Under the pieces are notes generated by a model. It made no database searches, was not told the origin of the DNA, and saw only the letters and a program-made list of their open reading frames with translations. From Planctomycetota bacterium (lineage in GTDB: Bacteria; Planctomycetota; Phycisphaerae; Tepidisphaerales; Tepidisphaeraceae): 28,036 nt of DNA. Positions 1 through 7,678 of this stretch are shown here, in pieces (position 1 is the stretch's first letter; each line of letters starts with the position of its first letter). The position numbers and the translations under genes were made by a program. The DNA lies in contig JAEZED010000149.1 in the NCBI GenBank assembly GCA_023417885.1, forward strand, positions 1 to 28,036, written 5' to 3'.

Positions 1-25
1 GCGTGAGGATGAGCTGATCACGACG

Positions 26-541
26 ATGCCGACGGACGAGGAGCTGGACGCGCTGCTCCGCGCCGAGATCGAGGAGCCGCCCGAGCCGGCGCGCCAGCGT
101 CCCGATCCCGTCGGACGCCAGGCCGAGCCGAATCGCGACGCCGCGGGCGACGCCCTCACCGCCGCCGCCGCCGCCGTCGCCGCCGAGCTCGACGCCGAGC
201 TGGCCGACGACGATGACGATCTCGACGCGATCCAGGCCGAGGGGGCGATCGAGGCGCGCATCGGTGTGAACCGCACCGAGCCGCCGGTGGAATTCCCTGA
301 GCTCGAGGACGCTTTCGAGGAGGAGGAGATTCCCATCCTCGCTTCGCCCGCCCCGGCGCCTGCCGAAGCCGTCGCCGAGGCCGAGCCGCGCCAGTCATGG
401 TGGGTGCGCTGCCTCGTGCGCCTTAACGGCCCGATGACCGACGCCCCCGACACCCTGCGCGACATGCTCGGCAAGGTCGCGGTCATCACCCTGCTGAACG
501 CGACGGCGGTCATCGTCTACGTCCTCGTGATCCGCCGGTAG
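26..541 (+). CDS. Acidic hypothetical protein with C-terminal membrane anchor
   Basis: I do not recognise this family. The 171-residue product is rich in Glu, Asp, Ala and Pro, with an Asp run near residues 60-66. It ends in a hydrophobic helix (about residues 151-169, rich in Val, Ile and Leu) followed by two arginines. It is therefore probably tail-anchored, with a disordered acidic cytoplasmic part. The frame stays open to the left edge, so the true start could lie outside the window. A different upstream frame reaches a TGA at 15-17, which may be the end of the preceding gene. trpS follows after 25 bases. Planctomycetes often carry such acidic, low-complexity membrane-tethered proteins, but no function can be read from this one. 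Confidence 0.6.
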   Translation: MPTDEELDALLRAEIEEPPEPARQRPDPVGRQAEPNRDAAGDALTAAAAAVAAELDAELADDDDDLDAIQAEGAIEARIGVNRTEPPVEFPELEDAFEEEEIPILASPAPAPAEAVAEAEPRQSWWVRCLVRLNGPMTDAPDTLRDMLGKVAVITLLNATAVIVYVLVIRR

Positions 542-552
542 CGGCGCGGCCC

Positions 553-558
553 TACACT
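553..558 (+). promoter_or_regulatory. -10 box of leaderless trpS promoter
   Basis: TACACT ends 8 bases before the trpS ATG. There is no Shine-Dalgarno sequence, so transcription should start at or within a base or two of the start codon. No clear -35 element is visible. Confidence 0.6.
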
Positions 559-566
559 CGTGGCCC

Positions 567-1676
567 ATGACCGCCGCGCACGCCGACAACGGAAAACCGC
601 GTCTTCTCACCGGCGACACGCCCACGGGCAAGCTCCACCTCGGCCATTGGGTCGGGAGCGTGGAGAACCGCGTGGCGATGCAGGACGACTACGAGTGCTA
701 CTTCCTGATCGCCAACAAGCACGCCTTCACCACCCGCGCCGAGAAGCCTGCGGAAATTCGTGAGGCAGTGCTCGAGATCGCCACCGACTGGCTCGGCGTC
801 GGCATCGACCCGTCGCGCTCCAACATGCTCATCCAGAGCGAGGTGCCGGCGATCGACGAGCTGACGTTCTTCTTCGCGATGCTCCTCCCCTTCAACCGCG
901 TCATGCGCAACCCGACGCTGGCGCAGGAGATCAAGGACAAGGGGCTCGGCGACAAGTACCCCTTCGGCTTCCCCCTCTACGCCGTCGGCCAGACCGCCGA
1001 CATCCTCGCGTTCCGGCCGGAGGTCGTGCCGGTCGGTGAGGACCAGGTGCCCCACCTCGAGCTGACGCGCGAAGTGGCGCGAAAGTTCGATCAGCTCTAC
1101 TGCGGCGTCGATCCGCATGCGGAGGATGACGACTACGCGAAGCTGGGCGGCGTCTTCCCGGTGATCCGGCCGAAGATCGGCCGCGTCGGCCGGCTTCCGG
1201 GCACGAGCGGGCCCGGGCCCGAGGGGAAGCTCCAGAAGATGAGCAAGAGCCTGAGCAACGCCATCTTCCTCGCCGACTCGGCCGACGAGGTGCAGAAGAA
1301 GGTGATGGGGATGTACACCGACCCGAACCGCCTGCGCGCCACCGACCCGGGGAACGTGAACCCGGAGGAAAATCCGCTCTGGGCCTTCCACGAGACCTTC
1401 AACCCGGACAAGGCCTGGGTGGATGAGCATCGCGAGATGTACCAGGGCGGCCGCGTCGGCGACGTGGCGGTGAAGAGGAAGCTCGTCGAGGTGCTCAACG
1501 ACTTCCTCGAGCCGATCCGCACGCGCCGCCGCCACTTCGAGGAGCGGCCCGACGACGTGCTCGACGCCCTGAAGCAAGGCACCGCCCGCGCCAACATCGT
1601 CGCCGAGGAGACGCTGGCGATGGCCAAGAAGGCGATGTGCCAGGACTTTTTCGACCGCTCCCTCTCGCTGCGGTAG
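567..1676 (+). CDS. trpS: Tryptophanyl-tRNA synthetase
   Basis: This cytoplasmic class I aminoacyl-tRNA synthetase charges tRNA-Trp with tryptophan using ATP. The N-terminus has the TGDTPTGKLHLGHWVGS segment, with the HIGH signature as HLGH at residues 24-27. The KMSKS loop is intact at residues 224-228. At 369 residues it is somewhat longer than the common 330-residue bacterial form, as in some lineages with extra loops. The ATG at 567 is chosen because the catalytic segment begins only about 14 residues later and a TACACT box lies 8 bases upstream, suggesting a leaderless mRNA. A long antisense frame covers it but shows no family signature. Confidence 0.96.
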   Translation: MTAAHADNGKPRLLTGDTPTGKLHLGHWVGSVENRVAMQDDYECYFLIANKHAFTTRAEKPAEIREAVLEIATDWLGVGIDPSRSNMLIQSEVPAIDELTFFFAMLLPFNRVMRNPTLAQEIKDKGLGDKYPFGFPLYAVGQTADILAFRPEVVPVGEDQVPHLELTREVARKFDQLYCGVDPHAEDDDYAKLGGVFPVIRPKIGRVGRLPGTSGPGPEGKLQKMSKSLSNAIFLADSADEVQKKVMGMYTDPNRLRATDPGNVNPEENPLWAFHETFNPDKAWVDEHREMYQGGRVGDVAVKRKLVEVLNDFLEPIRTRRRHFEERPDDVLDALKQGTARANIVAEETLAMAKKAMCQDFFDRSLSLR

Positions 1677-1731
1677 CTCCGGCCACTTTCACGCGGGCTC
1701 CCGCCTTCGCGCGTTCGGGCGGGCGCGACGT

Positions 1732-1737
1732 TAATCT
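1732..1737 (+). promoter_or_regulatory. -10 box of leaderless DUF4010 gene
   Basis: TAATCT ends 6 bases before the GTG at 1744, with no ribosome binding site between. It lies in the 67-base gap after trpS. Confidence 0.55.
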
Positions 1738-1743
1738 TCCGGC

Positions 1744-2991
1744 GTGGATCTCCTGGACTCGTTTCAATCGCTGGCGGCGGCGCTGGGGCTGGGGTTGCTC
1801 GTGGGGCTCCAGCGCGAGCGGTCGCGCTCGGAGATCGCCGGCTTCCGCACCTTCGGCCTCATCACGACGCTTGGAGCGGTCTGCGGGCTGCTCACCGAGT
1901 CGCTCGGCCCATGGCCGATCGCCGCCGGGTTTATCGCGCTGGCGGCGACGACGATCATGGGAAACGTGCTGGCGGCGCGGCGCCGGCCGGATCGATCCGG
2001 CGGCATCACGACGGAGGTCGCGGCGCTGGTGATGTTCGGCGTGGGGGCGTTGTGCGTGCTCGGATCGCTGACGGTGGCGGTGGCGGTCGGCGTGCTCGTG
2101 GCGATCCTGCTCGAGTTCCGCTCGCGTCTGCACGGGCTGGCGGCGCGCATGGGCGAGAAGGACATGCGCGCGATTATGCTCTTCGCCGCGATCACGTTCA
2201 TCGTGCTGCCGGTGCTGCCGGACCGCACGTATGGCCCGCTCAACGTGCTCAACCCGCGCAACATCTGGCTGATGGTCGTGCTCGTCTCCGGCCTGAGCCT
2301 CGGCGGATACATCGCTTACAAGGTCTTCGGGGCGCGCACCGGAACCGTTCTCTCCGGCCTGCTGGGCGGCCTCATCTCCAGCACCGCCACGACCGTCACC
2401 GCGTCGCGCCGGGCGCGCGAGCAGCCGGAGCACGCGCGGGCCGCCGCCCTGGTCGTCGTGCTGGCCTCGACTGTTGTCTACGGGCGGCTGCTCGTGGAGG
2501 TCGGCGTCGTGGCGCCCGGCTTCCTGCCGCGCGCTGCCGTGCCGCTGTGCATCATGCTCGGCGCCGCTGTTCTCCTCGCCGGATTGCTGTGGCTCCGATC
2601 GGCGCGCGACGTGGAGAGCCTCCCGCCGGCAGGGAACCCGACGCAGCTCAAGTCGGCGCTGGTCTTCGCGGCGCTCTATGCGCTGGTGCTGCTGGCGGTG
2701 GCGGGAGCCAAGCGGTATGCGGGCCAGAGCGGGATCTACGCGGTTGCGGCCGTGTCGGGGCTGACGGACAACGACGCGATCACGCTGTCGACCTCGCAAC
2801 TGGTGGAGCAGGGCGCGCTGTCGCCCGCGGTGGGCTGGCGCGCGATCGTGATCGCGGTCATCGCGAACATCCTCTTCAAGACGGGCCTGGCCGGCGTTCT
2901 GGGCGGTGCAAGGCTCCTGCGCGTGGTCGCGGCGGTGCTGGGCATCCAGGCGCTGGTGGGCCTCGTGCTGCTCTGGCTGCTGCCGATGTAG
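1744..2991 (+). CDS. MgtC/DUF4010 family membrane protein
   Basis: A 415-residue polytopic inner-membrane protein. The first 150 residues match the MgtC/SapB module, with the GLLVGLQRERS and FRTFGLITTLGA segments. The rest matches DUF4010, with helices around GLLGGLISSTATTVTASRRAR and a late segment reading VSGLTDNDAITLS. I count about a dozen hydrophobic helices. MgtC proteins are linked to growth under low magnesium and to regulation of membrane energetics; the job of the MgtC-DUF4010 fusion is not established. GTG at 1744 is chosen because it lies just before the first helix and 6 bases after a TAATCT box. The gene ends 7 bases from the convergent gene on the other strand. Confidence 0.85.
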   Translation: MDLLDSFQSLAAALGLGLLVGLQRERSRSEIAGFRTFGLITTLGAVCGLLTESLGPWPIAAGFIALAATTIMGNVLAARRRPDRSGGITTEVAALVMFGVGALCVLGSLTVAVAVGVLVAILLEFRSRLHGLAARMGEKDMRAIMLFAAITFIVLPVLPDRTYGPLNVLNPRNIWLMVVLVSGLSLGGYIAYKVFGARTGTVLSGLLGGLISSTATTVTASRRAREQPEHARAAALVVVLASTVVYGRLLVEVGVVAPGFLPRAAVPLCIMLGAAVLLAGLLWLRSARDVESLPPAGNPTQLKSALVFAALYALVLLAVAGAKRYAGQSGIYAVAAVSGLTDNDAITLSTSQLVEQGALSPAVGWRAIVIAVIANILFKTGLAGVLGGARLLRVVAAVLGIQALVGLVLLWLLPM

Positions 2992-2998
2992 CGACGCG

Positions 2999-3511
2999 TT
3001 AAAGCGGCTGTTCGGGCGGCCGGGGGCCCATCACGGGGTGGAAAGCATGCTCCGCCGCGGCGTCGCGCAGGGCGGTGCGCACTGCCCGTGCGTGGGCGAC
3101 CAGCGCGATTGCGGCCGGCATGAAGAAGAGACTGGCGCCTCCGGGAAAGGCCACGATGGGGGCCTGGCGCGCCAGGTTCACCAGGACCACGACGGACACC
3201 GACACCGCCAGGTGCGCTGCAGGAAGCCAGAAGCCAAGGGGAAGCGCCCACCATTGCCGGCCGTGCAGCGCGACCGCCAGCAGCACGTAACCCGCGCCCG
3301 GCAGCAGGAGGCAGATCGCGCAGCTGATCGCCAGCGGCATGTTTCTCGCGATCGGCCCGCCCCTGCCGAAGATGCCGGCCGCGATCCCGGCCAGGATCAG
3401 CAGCCCGAGCCCGAGGTAGACGACCGCGAGAACGAGGCTGTCATATCGCGCCGCGCGCAGCGCCGTGTCGATGGATCGGGTCGCTGATCTGGGGCCGGAG
3501 GTGGAGTCCAT
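2999..3511 (-). CDS. Small four-helix membrane protein, unknown
   Basis: The 170-residue product has a hydrophilic N-terminus of about 25 residues and then four hydrophobic segments, near residues 26-48, 57-82, 90-115 and 120-142. The soluble C-terminus ends in Pro- and Glu-containing residues. I recognise no catalytic motif. The ATG at 3511 lies 10 bases after the stop of the minus-strand gene at 3522-4007, also a small four-helix membrane protein, so the two are probably cotranscribed. TTAAGA lies 8 bases upstream of the ATG but does not fit the box seen at other genes. Confidence 0.7.
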   Translation of the reverse strand: MDSTSGPRSATRSIDTALRAARYDSLVLAVVYLGLGLLILAGIAAGIFGRGGPIARNMPLAISCAICLLLPGAGYVLLAVALHGRQWWALPLGFWLPAAHLAVSVSVVVLVNLARQAPIVAFPGGASLFFMPAAIALVAHARAVRTALRDAAAEHAFHPVMGPRPPEQPL

Positions 3512-3521
3512 GGCACGGGTC

Positions 3522-4007
3522 TTAAGCGGCCTCGGCTTCGGCGACCTCGATCGCGAAGCCGCGCTTCCCCTCAGCGTCGGCCGCCACCCACGGCAGCGAA
3601 CGCTTCAGGCGCCAGGCGACGTAGAAATCGCCCGTCGCCCAGAACAGTCCGCCCAGGACGAGCAGCAGGCTCACCGGGCCCAGCCACAGGTGACCTGCGA
3701 CGGCGCCCAGCGCCATCACCCCCTGCACGATCGCCGCCGCAACCCCGGCGCGCACCCAGCGCAACCATCCGCGCCGCACGCCGATCGCCGCGACGCCGAG
3801 CACCACGCCCGGCACGTAGAGCGCCGCCACGCCGATCGTCACGAAGAAGACCATCGCGCGGAACTGCGGATTGAGCAGGCCGTCGTAGAAGACCGTCCCG
3901 AGGCCCACCACGAGCGACAGCCCCGCCATCACCATCGTCGCGTGCCAGGTCCACGCTCGCGGGTGCTCGCGGTGAAAGGCCGCAACACGCTGGAACAGGC
4001 TTGCCAT
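3522..4007 (-). CDS. Small polytopic membrane protein, unknown
   Basis: A 161-residue protein with a short basic and aromatic N-terminus (MASLFQRVAAFHREHPRAW) and about four hydrophobic helices, near residues 22-46, 50-76, 88-108 and 112-135. A charged C-terminal tail follows. No family was recognised. The frame is open far upstream, but the ATG at 4007 is the convincing start: GGAGGT at 4016-4011 lies three bases before it, and the longer frame would run antisense into the NifU gene. It is likely the first gene of a two-gene unit with the membrane protein at 2999-3511. Confidence 0.72.
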   Translation of the reverse strand: MASLFQRVAAFHREHPRAWTWHATMVMAGLSLVVGLGTVFYDGLLNPQFRAMVFFVTIGVAALYVPGVVLGVAAIGVRRGWLRWVRAGVAAAIVQGVMALGAVAGHLWLGPVSLLLVLGGLFWATGDFYVAWRLKRSLPWVAADAEGKRGFAIEVAEAEAA

Positions 4008-4133
4008 GACACCTCCGGTTGAACGTCGCCCGGCCGGAACATTGTTCGTCCTGACCACCGCATCACCGCTGTGCGAGCAGGCAGGGGCGGGGGTGAAGCG
4101 CCGGGAAAGCGGGCAGATTGCGGTCGAAGCGGC

Positions 4134-4139
4134 TATACT
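4134..4139 (+). promoter_or_regulatory. -10 box for the NifU-type gene
   Basis: TATACT, close to the TATAAT consensus. It ends 16 bases before the ATG at 4156, leaving room for a leader of about 10 bases carrying GAGG at 4146-4149. An in-frame TTG at 4144 lies only 4 bases after the box and is a less likely leaderless start. Confidence 0.6.
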
Positions 4140-4155
4140 GGGGTTGAGGCGCATC

Positions 4156-4410
4156 ATGACGCAGCCATCGGCGGCCAATCTCGAGGGGGACTTGCAGCGA
4201 AAGGTGCAGGAAGAGCTGGATCTCGTCCGCCCCGCCATCGTGGATGACGGGGGGGATGTCGAGTTGGTGGGCGTGGAGGACGGGATCGTCCGCATCCGCT
4301 TCAAGGGCGCCTGCGTGCGCTGCCCCAGCAGCGAGATGACGCTGCGCCACGGCATCGAGCGCCACCTCGTCCGCCGCGTTCCGGGCATCGAGAAGGTCGT
4401 GGCGATCTGA
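4156..4410 (+). CDS. NifU C-terminal domain Fe-S cluster protein
   Basis: An 84-residue single-domain protein of the Nfu type, which carries and delivers Fe-S clusters to cytoplasmic apoproteins. The signature is complete: VRPAIVDDGGDVELVGVEDG, then the cluster-binding CxxC (Cys53, Cys56) in GACVRCPSSEMTLRHGIE. The length equals one domain, without the N-terminal IscU-like part of full NifU. ATG at 4156 is chosen because GAGG lies 6 bases upstream and the family begins here. The frame stays open back to 4006, but that part overlaps the divergent gene and looks non-coding. tadA follows after 69 bases. Confidence 0.88.
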   Translation: MTQPSAANLEGDLQRKVQEELDLVRPAIVDDGGDVELVGVEDGIVRIRFKGACVRCPSSEMTLRHGIERHLVRRVPGIEKVVAI

Positions 4411-4465
4411 GACACACGTCTGATTTCACCGGCGTTCTCGCCCGCGTTGGCGTATGCCGTGGGGC

Positions 4466-4471
4466 TATTCT
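4466..4471 (+). promoter_or_regulatory. -10 box of leaderless tadA promoter
   Basis: TATTCT ends 8 bases before the GTG at 4480. This spacing points to GTG 4480 rather than the upstream in-frame TTG at 4447. Confidence 0.6.
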
Positions 4472-4479
4472 TGCCTGAC

Positions 4480-4953
4480 GTGCCGGATACGTATGAAACA
4501 CTGATGCGCGAGGCGCTTCAAGAGGCGCGCCGGGCCGCCGAGGCGGGAGACGTGCCCGTCGGGTGCGTCGTCGCGCGCAGCGACACGGGCGAAGTGATCG
4601 GGCGCGGGCGCAACCGGCGCGAGGTGGACGAGGATCCGACGGCGCACGCCGAGATCGTCGCCATGCGCCAGGCGGCGGCCGTGCTGGGCACGTGGCGCCT
4701 CGTCGGCTGCACGCTCGTCGTGACACTCGAGCCGTGCGCCATGTGCGCCGGCGCGATGGTGAACGCGCGCGTCCCCCGCGTGGTCTACGGCGCCGCCGAC
4801 CCCAAGGCCGGCGCCGCCGGCAGCCTCATGAACCTCCTGGACGACCCGCGCCTCAACCATCGCGCCGAGGTCGTCGCCGGCGTGCTGGCGGAGGAATGCG
4901 GGCAGGTCCTGCGCGATTTCTTCGCCCGCCAGCGTGCCCTGGGGAAGAAATGA
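4480..4953 (+). CDS. tadA: tRNA-specific adenosine deaminase TadA
   Basis: TadA deaminates A34 of tRNA-Arg(ACG) to inosine in the cytoplasm, widening decoding of arginine codons. All zinc-deaminase marks are present: the HAE motif (His56, proton-shuttling Glu58) in TAHAEIVAM and the PCxxC motif (Cys86, Cys89) in EPCAMCAGAM. The substrate-side segments DVPVGCVV and NHRAEVVAGV are also present. From GTG 4480 the protein is 157 residues, the usual family length; the further in-frame TTG would add eleven residues of unusual sequence. A guanine or cytosine deaminase is less likely given the C-terminal EECGQVLRDFFARQR. Confidence 0.93.
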   Translation: MPDTYETLMREALQEARRAAEAGDVPVGCVVARSDTGEVIGRGRNRREVDEDPTAHAEIVAMRQAAAVLGTWRLVGCTLVVTLEPCAMCAGAMVNARVPRVVYGAADPKAGAAGSLMNLLDDPRLNHRAEVVAGVLAEECGQVLRDFFARQRALGKK

Positions 4954-5009
4954 GGGGGAAGCATGCTCCGCGCCGGGCTCCGCTGGATGGCGCGCGGGAA
5001 GGATTGATC

Positions 5010-5015
5010 TACCAT
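5010..5015 (+). promoter_or_regulatory. -10 box of leaderless kinase-like gene
   Basis: TACCAT ends 8 bases before an in-frame TTG at 5024. The same box and spacing recur before the ATG at 5920. Confidence 0.5.
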
Positions 5016-5023
5016 GCGACGGT

Positions 5024-5875
5024 TTGGGCAGCCCCACGACCACGCATGAAACGACTCCTGCCCCGCACGCCTCACCCGCACGGCTGTGGGGCTTCATGTA
5101 TGCACTCGGCTTGAAGGGCCCGCCGCAGGAGGTCTCCGCGGGCGGGCGACGCTACCGGCTCGAGCGCCTCGTGAAGCACGACTTCTGGGCGGCGACCGCC
5201 TTCTACGTCGACGCGGAGACGGGGGAGCCGGTGGTGATCAAGTTCGGGCGCTCGGTGACGTTTCTCGGCCTGCCGATGCGCTGGAGCGGCGAGTGGCTGA
5301 CGCGCCGGGAGAGCCGCTTTTACCAGCGGCTCGGGGACGTGCCTGGCATTCCCCGCTGGCTGGGGCGCGTGGAGGGCCGGCTCATCGGCTTCGTGCATGC
5401 CTACGTAGCGGGCCGGCCGATGTCGGAAGTCCCGGCAGCGCGACTTGACGAGCGGTTCTTCGCCGAACTGGCCGCCGTGCTGGCGCGGCTGCACGAGCGG
5501 GGCATCGCCTACATCGACCTGAACAAGCCGCAGAACGTGCTGGTGGGCGAGGGAGAGCGGGAGGGCCTGCCCTGGCTGATCGACTTCCAGATCAGCTTCG
5601 ACGTCGAGTCGGGGCTGAAGCGCCGCCTGCTGCCGGGCTTCGCGCGGCGGCGCCTGCTGAAGCAGGCGGCGCGGGCGGATCGGTATCACTTCCTCAAGCA
5701 CAAGAAGCGTCGCCGCCCGGACCTGCTCGGCGCTGAGGAGCGCGTGGAGGTGGAGCGGCGCGCCTGGTTCATCCGGCTGCATCGGACGATCGCGCGCCCC
5801 TACTTCTTCGTGCGCCGCCGCCTGATGGACACGCTGCGCCGCAAGGGCCGCCTGCTCCCCGAGGGAAGCAAGTAG
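5024..5875 (+). CDS. Small protein-kinase-fold protein (WaaP/RIO-like)
   Basis: From the proposed TTG start the product has 283 residues. It has the core marks of the kinase fold: a lysine in EPVVIKFGR (Lys73), a catalytic loop YIDLNKPQN with Asp165 and Asn171, and an IDF metal-binding segment with Asp187. This compact form, with a DLNKPQN loop instead of HRDLKPxN, resembles lipopolysaccharide kinases (WaaP/InaA) and RIO-like kinases more than Hanks-type kinases. The C-terminal third is strongly basic. Substrate unknown. The start is uncertain: TTG 5024 is supported by the TACCAT box, while ATG 5096 (residue 25) would still keep the whole domain. No glycan gene is adjacent to confirm a lipopolysaccharide role. 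Confidence 0.68.
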   Translation: MGSPTTTHETTPAPHASPARLWGFMYALGLKGPPQEVSAGGRRYRLERLVKHDFWAATAFYVDAETGEPVVIKFGRSVTFLGLPMRWSGEWLTRRESRFYQRLGDVPGIPRWLGRVEGRLIGFVHAYVAGRPMSEVPAARLDERFFAELAAVLARLHERGIAYIDLNKPQNVLVGEGEREGLPWLIDFQISFDVESGLKRRLLPGFARRRLLKQAARADRYHFLKHKKRRRPDLLGAEERVEVERRAWFIRLHRTIARPYFFVRRRLMDTLRRKGRLLPEGSK

Positions 5876-5905
5876 CCCACTTGCCGGGCGGTGGACATCC
5901 GTGGA

Positions 5906-5911
5906 TACCAT
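5906..5911 (+). promoter_or_regulatory. -10 box of leaderless isomerase-like gene
   Basis: TACCAT ends 8 bases before the ATG at 5920, with no Shine-Dalgarno sequence between. Confidence 0.6.
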
Positions 5912-5919
5912 GCGCCTGC

Positions 5920-6789
5920 ATGGCTGACCTGAAACTGGCGTGGGACGTCTCCGGCAGCGGCGACCTCCGCGCCGCGGCCGCCGCCGCGGCTCGACATCGC
6001 TTCCACGGGCTTACTACCAGCGCCGCGCAACTGGCGGTGCGCGAACTCTCCGCGACCGGCCGGCGCGAAGTCCGCGCCATCCTCGCGCGCCACAACCTCG
6101 CCGGCGCCGCGCTCCGCTGCGACGCCCCCGCCCGCGGCCTCACCGCCGACGCCGATGCCGATCACCTCCTGAGCGAGCTGGAGTCGGCGATGTCCGCGGC
6201 GCGCGACTGCGGGTTTGCAATGGTCGCCTGCGACCTGGGCCGCCTCCCGCGAACCGAGCAGGCCGCGCCCCCGCCCAAACCCGTGGCTCCGGAGATGCTC
6301 GGCAGCATCATCCTGCCCGATCCGGCGGAGATCGCATCGCTCACCGCCCCGCCGCCGGCGCCGCTCACCCCCGATGAGCGCCGGCACGGAGAGTTCGCCG
6401 TCGAGGTGCTGCGCGCCGCCGGCGAGCGCGCCGATCGCATCGGCATCCCGGTCGCCTTCTCCGCCTCGCTGGCAACGACGCCCGACCTCGCCGCGATCCT
6501 CCTGGCGGCGGCCTGCCCGCTCTTCGGGCGCGAGCTCGATCCGGTCGCCGCGCTGGAGGAGGGGCCGGCCGGGGTCGTGGCGCAGGAGCCATCCGTGTTG
6601 CACGTGCGCGGCCGCGACGCGTGGCGCGGCGCCGGTGGCAAGACGCGTCCGGCGCCGCTCGGCGAGGGAGATGTCGACTGGCCCGAGCTGACCCGCGCGC
6701 TGGCCGACGCCGCCTTCGCCGGATTCGTCAGCCTGGAACTCGCCCCTTCGGCCGTCGCGCCGGCGCTGGAGCGGCTTCGGACCATGTAG
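5920..6789 (+). CDS. Sugar phosphate isomerase/epimerase-like TIM barrel protein
   Basis: The 289-residue product resembles the xylose-isomerase-like TIM barrel (AP endonuclease 2) superfamily. The clearest segment is near the C-terminus, PLGEGDVDWPELTRALADAAF followed by GFVSLEL. This is the usual last-strand pattern of sugar phosphate isomerases and epimerases. The N-terminal half is Ala-rich with a Pro-rich insert (around residues 107-150), and the classical metal-binding Glu/His ligands of the middle strands are hard to place, so catalysis is not certain. ATG 5920 follows a TACCAT box by 8 bases. It is convergent with the GNAT gene, 33 bases away. Substrate unknown. Confidence 0.6.
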   Translation: MADLKLAWDVSGSGDLRAAAAAAARHRFHGLTTSAAQLAVRELSATGRREVRAILARHNLAGAALRCDAPARGLTADADADHLLSELESAMSAARDCGFAMVACDLGRLPRTEQAAPPPKPVAPEMLGSIILPDPAEIASLTAPPPAPLTPDERRHGEFAVEVLRAAGERADRIGIPVAFSASLATTPDLAAILLAAACPLFGRELDPVAALEEGPAGVVAQEPSVLHVRGRDAWRGAGGKTRPAPLGEGDVDWPELTRALADAAFAGFVSLELAPSAVAPALERLRTM

Positions 6790-6822
6790 CGCAGATCCAT
6801 GCCCGGCACAGCCGGCGACGCC

Positions 6823-7308
6823 TCAATCTCCGGCCTGCGCGCCCGGGCGGCCGAGGTTCATCTCCTCCATCACGCGATACCGCGCGTCGCGCATGCCCAG
6901 CGCCTCGTAAGTCCGCTGCGCCGCGTGATTCTCCTGCTCGACGTAGAGCCGCAGCCCCCACACCCCCGCCGCCAGCCCCGCGGCGCGGATGTGGGCGTGC
7001 AGCGCCCGGAACACGCCCCGCCGCCGCCAGTCGCTCCGCACGTAGACGCTTTGGAACCACCAGAGGTCCGCGTCGCGCCAGTCGCTCCACTCGTAGGTGA
7101 CCATCGCGCATCCCACGACGTCTCCCGCGGCGTCGGCGACGAAGTAGCGCCCCTTCGTCGCGTCGGCCAGCACCCGCTCCACGCCGCGCCGGAGCACGAC
7201 CGGGTCCAGCCGCTTGTCCTCGGTCTCGGCGGCGAGGTTGAGGTTGAACTGCGCGATGACGCCGGCGTCGTCGGCCACGGCGTCGCGGATGAGGAAGTCT
7301 TTGGGCAT
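6823..7308 (-). CDS. GNAT family N-acetyltransferase
   Basis: The 161-residue product is a single GNAT domain, transferring an acetyl group from acetyl-CoA to an unknown amine. It begins with the typical FLIRDAVADDAGVIAQFN strand-helix and has motif A as VYVRSDWRRRGVFRALHAH, with the R/K-x-x-G pyrophosphate-binding turn RRRG. It ends with the motif-B region LYVEQENHAAQRTYEALGM. The ATG at 7308 begins the family's normal N-terminus. TACTTG and TGTACT sequences upstream lie at a spacing that would give a leader of only a few bases, but the box is not as clean as at other genes. Confidence 0.88.
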   Translation of the reverse strand: MPKDFLIRDAVADDAGVIAQFNLNLAAETEDKRLDPVVLRRGVERVLADATKGRYFVADAAGDVVGCAMVTYEWSDWRDADLWWFQSVYVRSDWRRRGVFRALHAHIRAAGLAAGVWGLRLYVEQENHAAQRTYEALGMRDARYRVMEEMNLGRPGAQAGD

Positions 7309-7678
7309 GAGGTGAAGGACAAGTACAGGTCTGTTCTACCAGCGACGCCACGGGTATCGGAACGCGACCCACCGATCCGGCTTCCACCCGTTCCGACGCA
7401 CCTGCAGAGGCCGAACCGAGCCATTCCTGATACGAGCGGCCGCCGTTCGCCAAACGTCGCCTGGTTGTACCGCTCGACCGCCCCCCGCCGCGCCTCATCG
7501 CGCTTCCGCTTCGCCACCGGCGAGGTGTAGTCGAGGATGGGTCCTTGCCGCTTCATGACTTAGCGTTCCGGAGCTGAAGAAGCTGCCATTCCTTCGAAGT
7601 TGCGACGCAAGATTTTGATTGACACACGCGGCGGCGGGTTCGCACACTGATGCCCGTCTTTCGAGGAGGGACACTCAC
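7309..7678. other. 370-base gap: possible gene remnant and PEP-CTERM promoter
   Basis: No intact gene is evident. On the minus strand an ATG at 7556 opens a frame beginning MKRQGPILDYTSPVAKRKR. The ILDYxxP beginning looks like a real protein N-terminus. The frame then degenerates into Gly/Ser/Arg-rich sequence and would run antisense-free through the GNAT gene in another frame down to 6870, which is implausible for one protein. It may be the intact 5' end of a broken gene, or chance. The right part holds the promoter of the PEP-CTERM gene. Confidence 0.3.
7619..7648 (+). promoter_or_regulatory. Candidate promoter for the PEP-CTERM gene
   Basis: A perfect TTGACA (7619-7624) is followed after 18 bases by CACACT (7643-7648), a weak -10 keeping the A at position 2 and the T at position 6. 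Transcription would start about 24 bases before the ATG, leaving room for the GGAGG site. Confidence 0.45.

Noticed and set aside
1693..1704. GCGGGCTCCCGC hairpin after trpS as a terminator
   Set aside because: The loop is too small for the full stem and no T tract follows.
1495..2799. Minus-strand open frame of 434 codons over DUF4010
   Set aside because: The product is a His/Arg/Gln-rich, low-complexity sequence typical of the antisense of GC-rich membrane-protein genes.
4007..4415. Upstream extension of the 3522-4007 membrane protein
   Set aside because: The extension runs antisense through the NifU-type gene, and a GGAGGT site marks ATG 4007.
4447..4479. TTG 4447 as tadA start
   Set aside because: It adds residues not typical of TadA, and GTG 4480 has the right distance to the TATTCT box.
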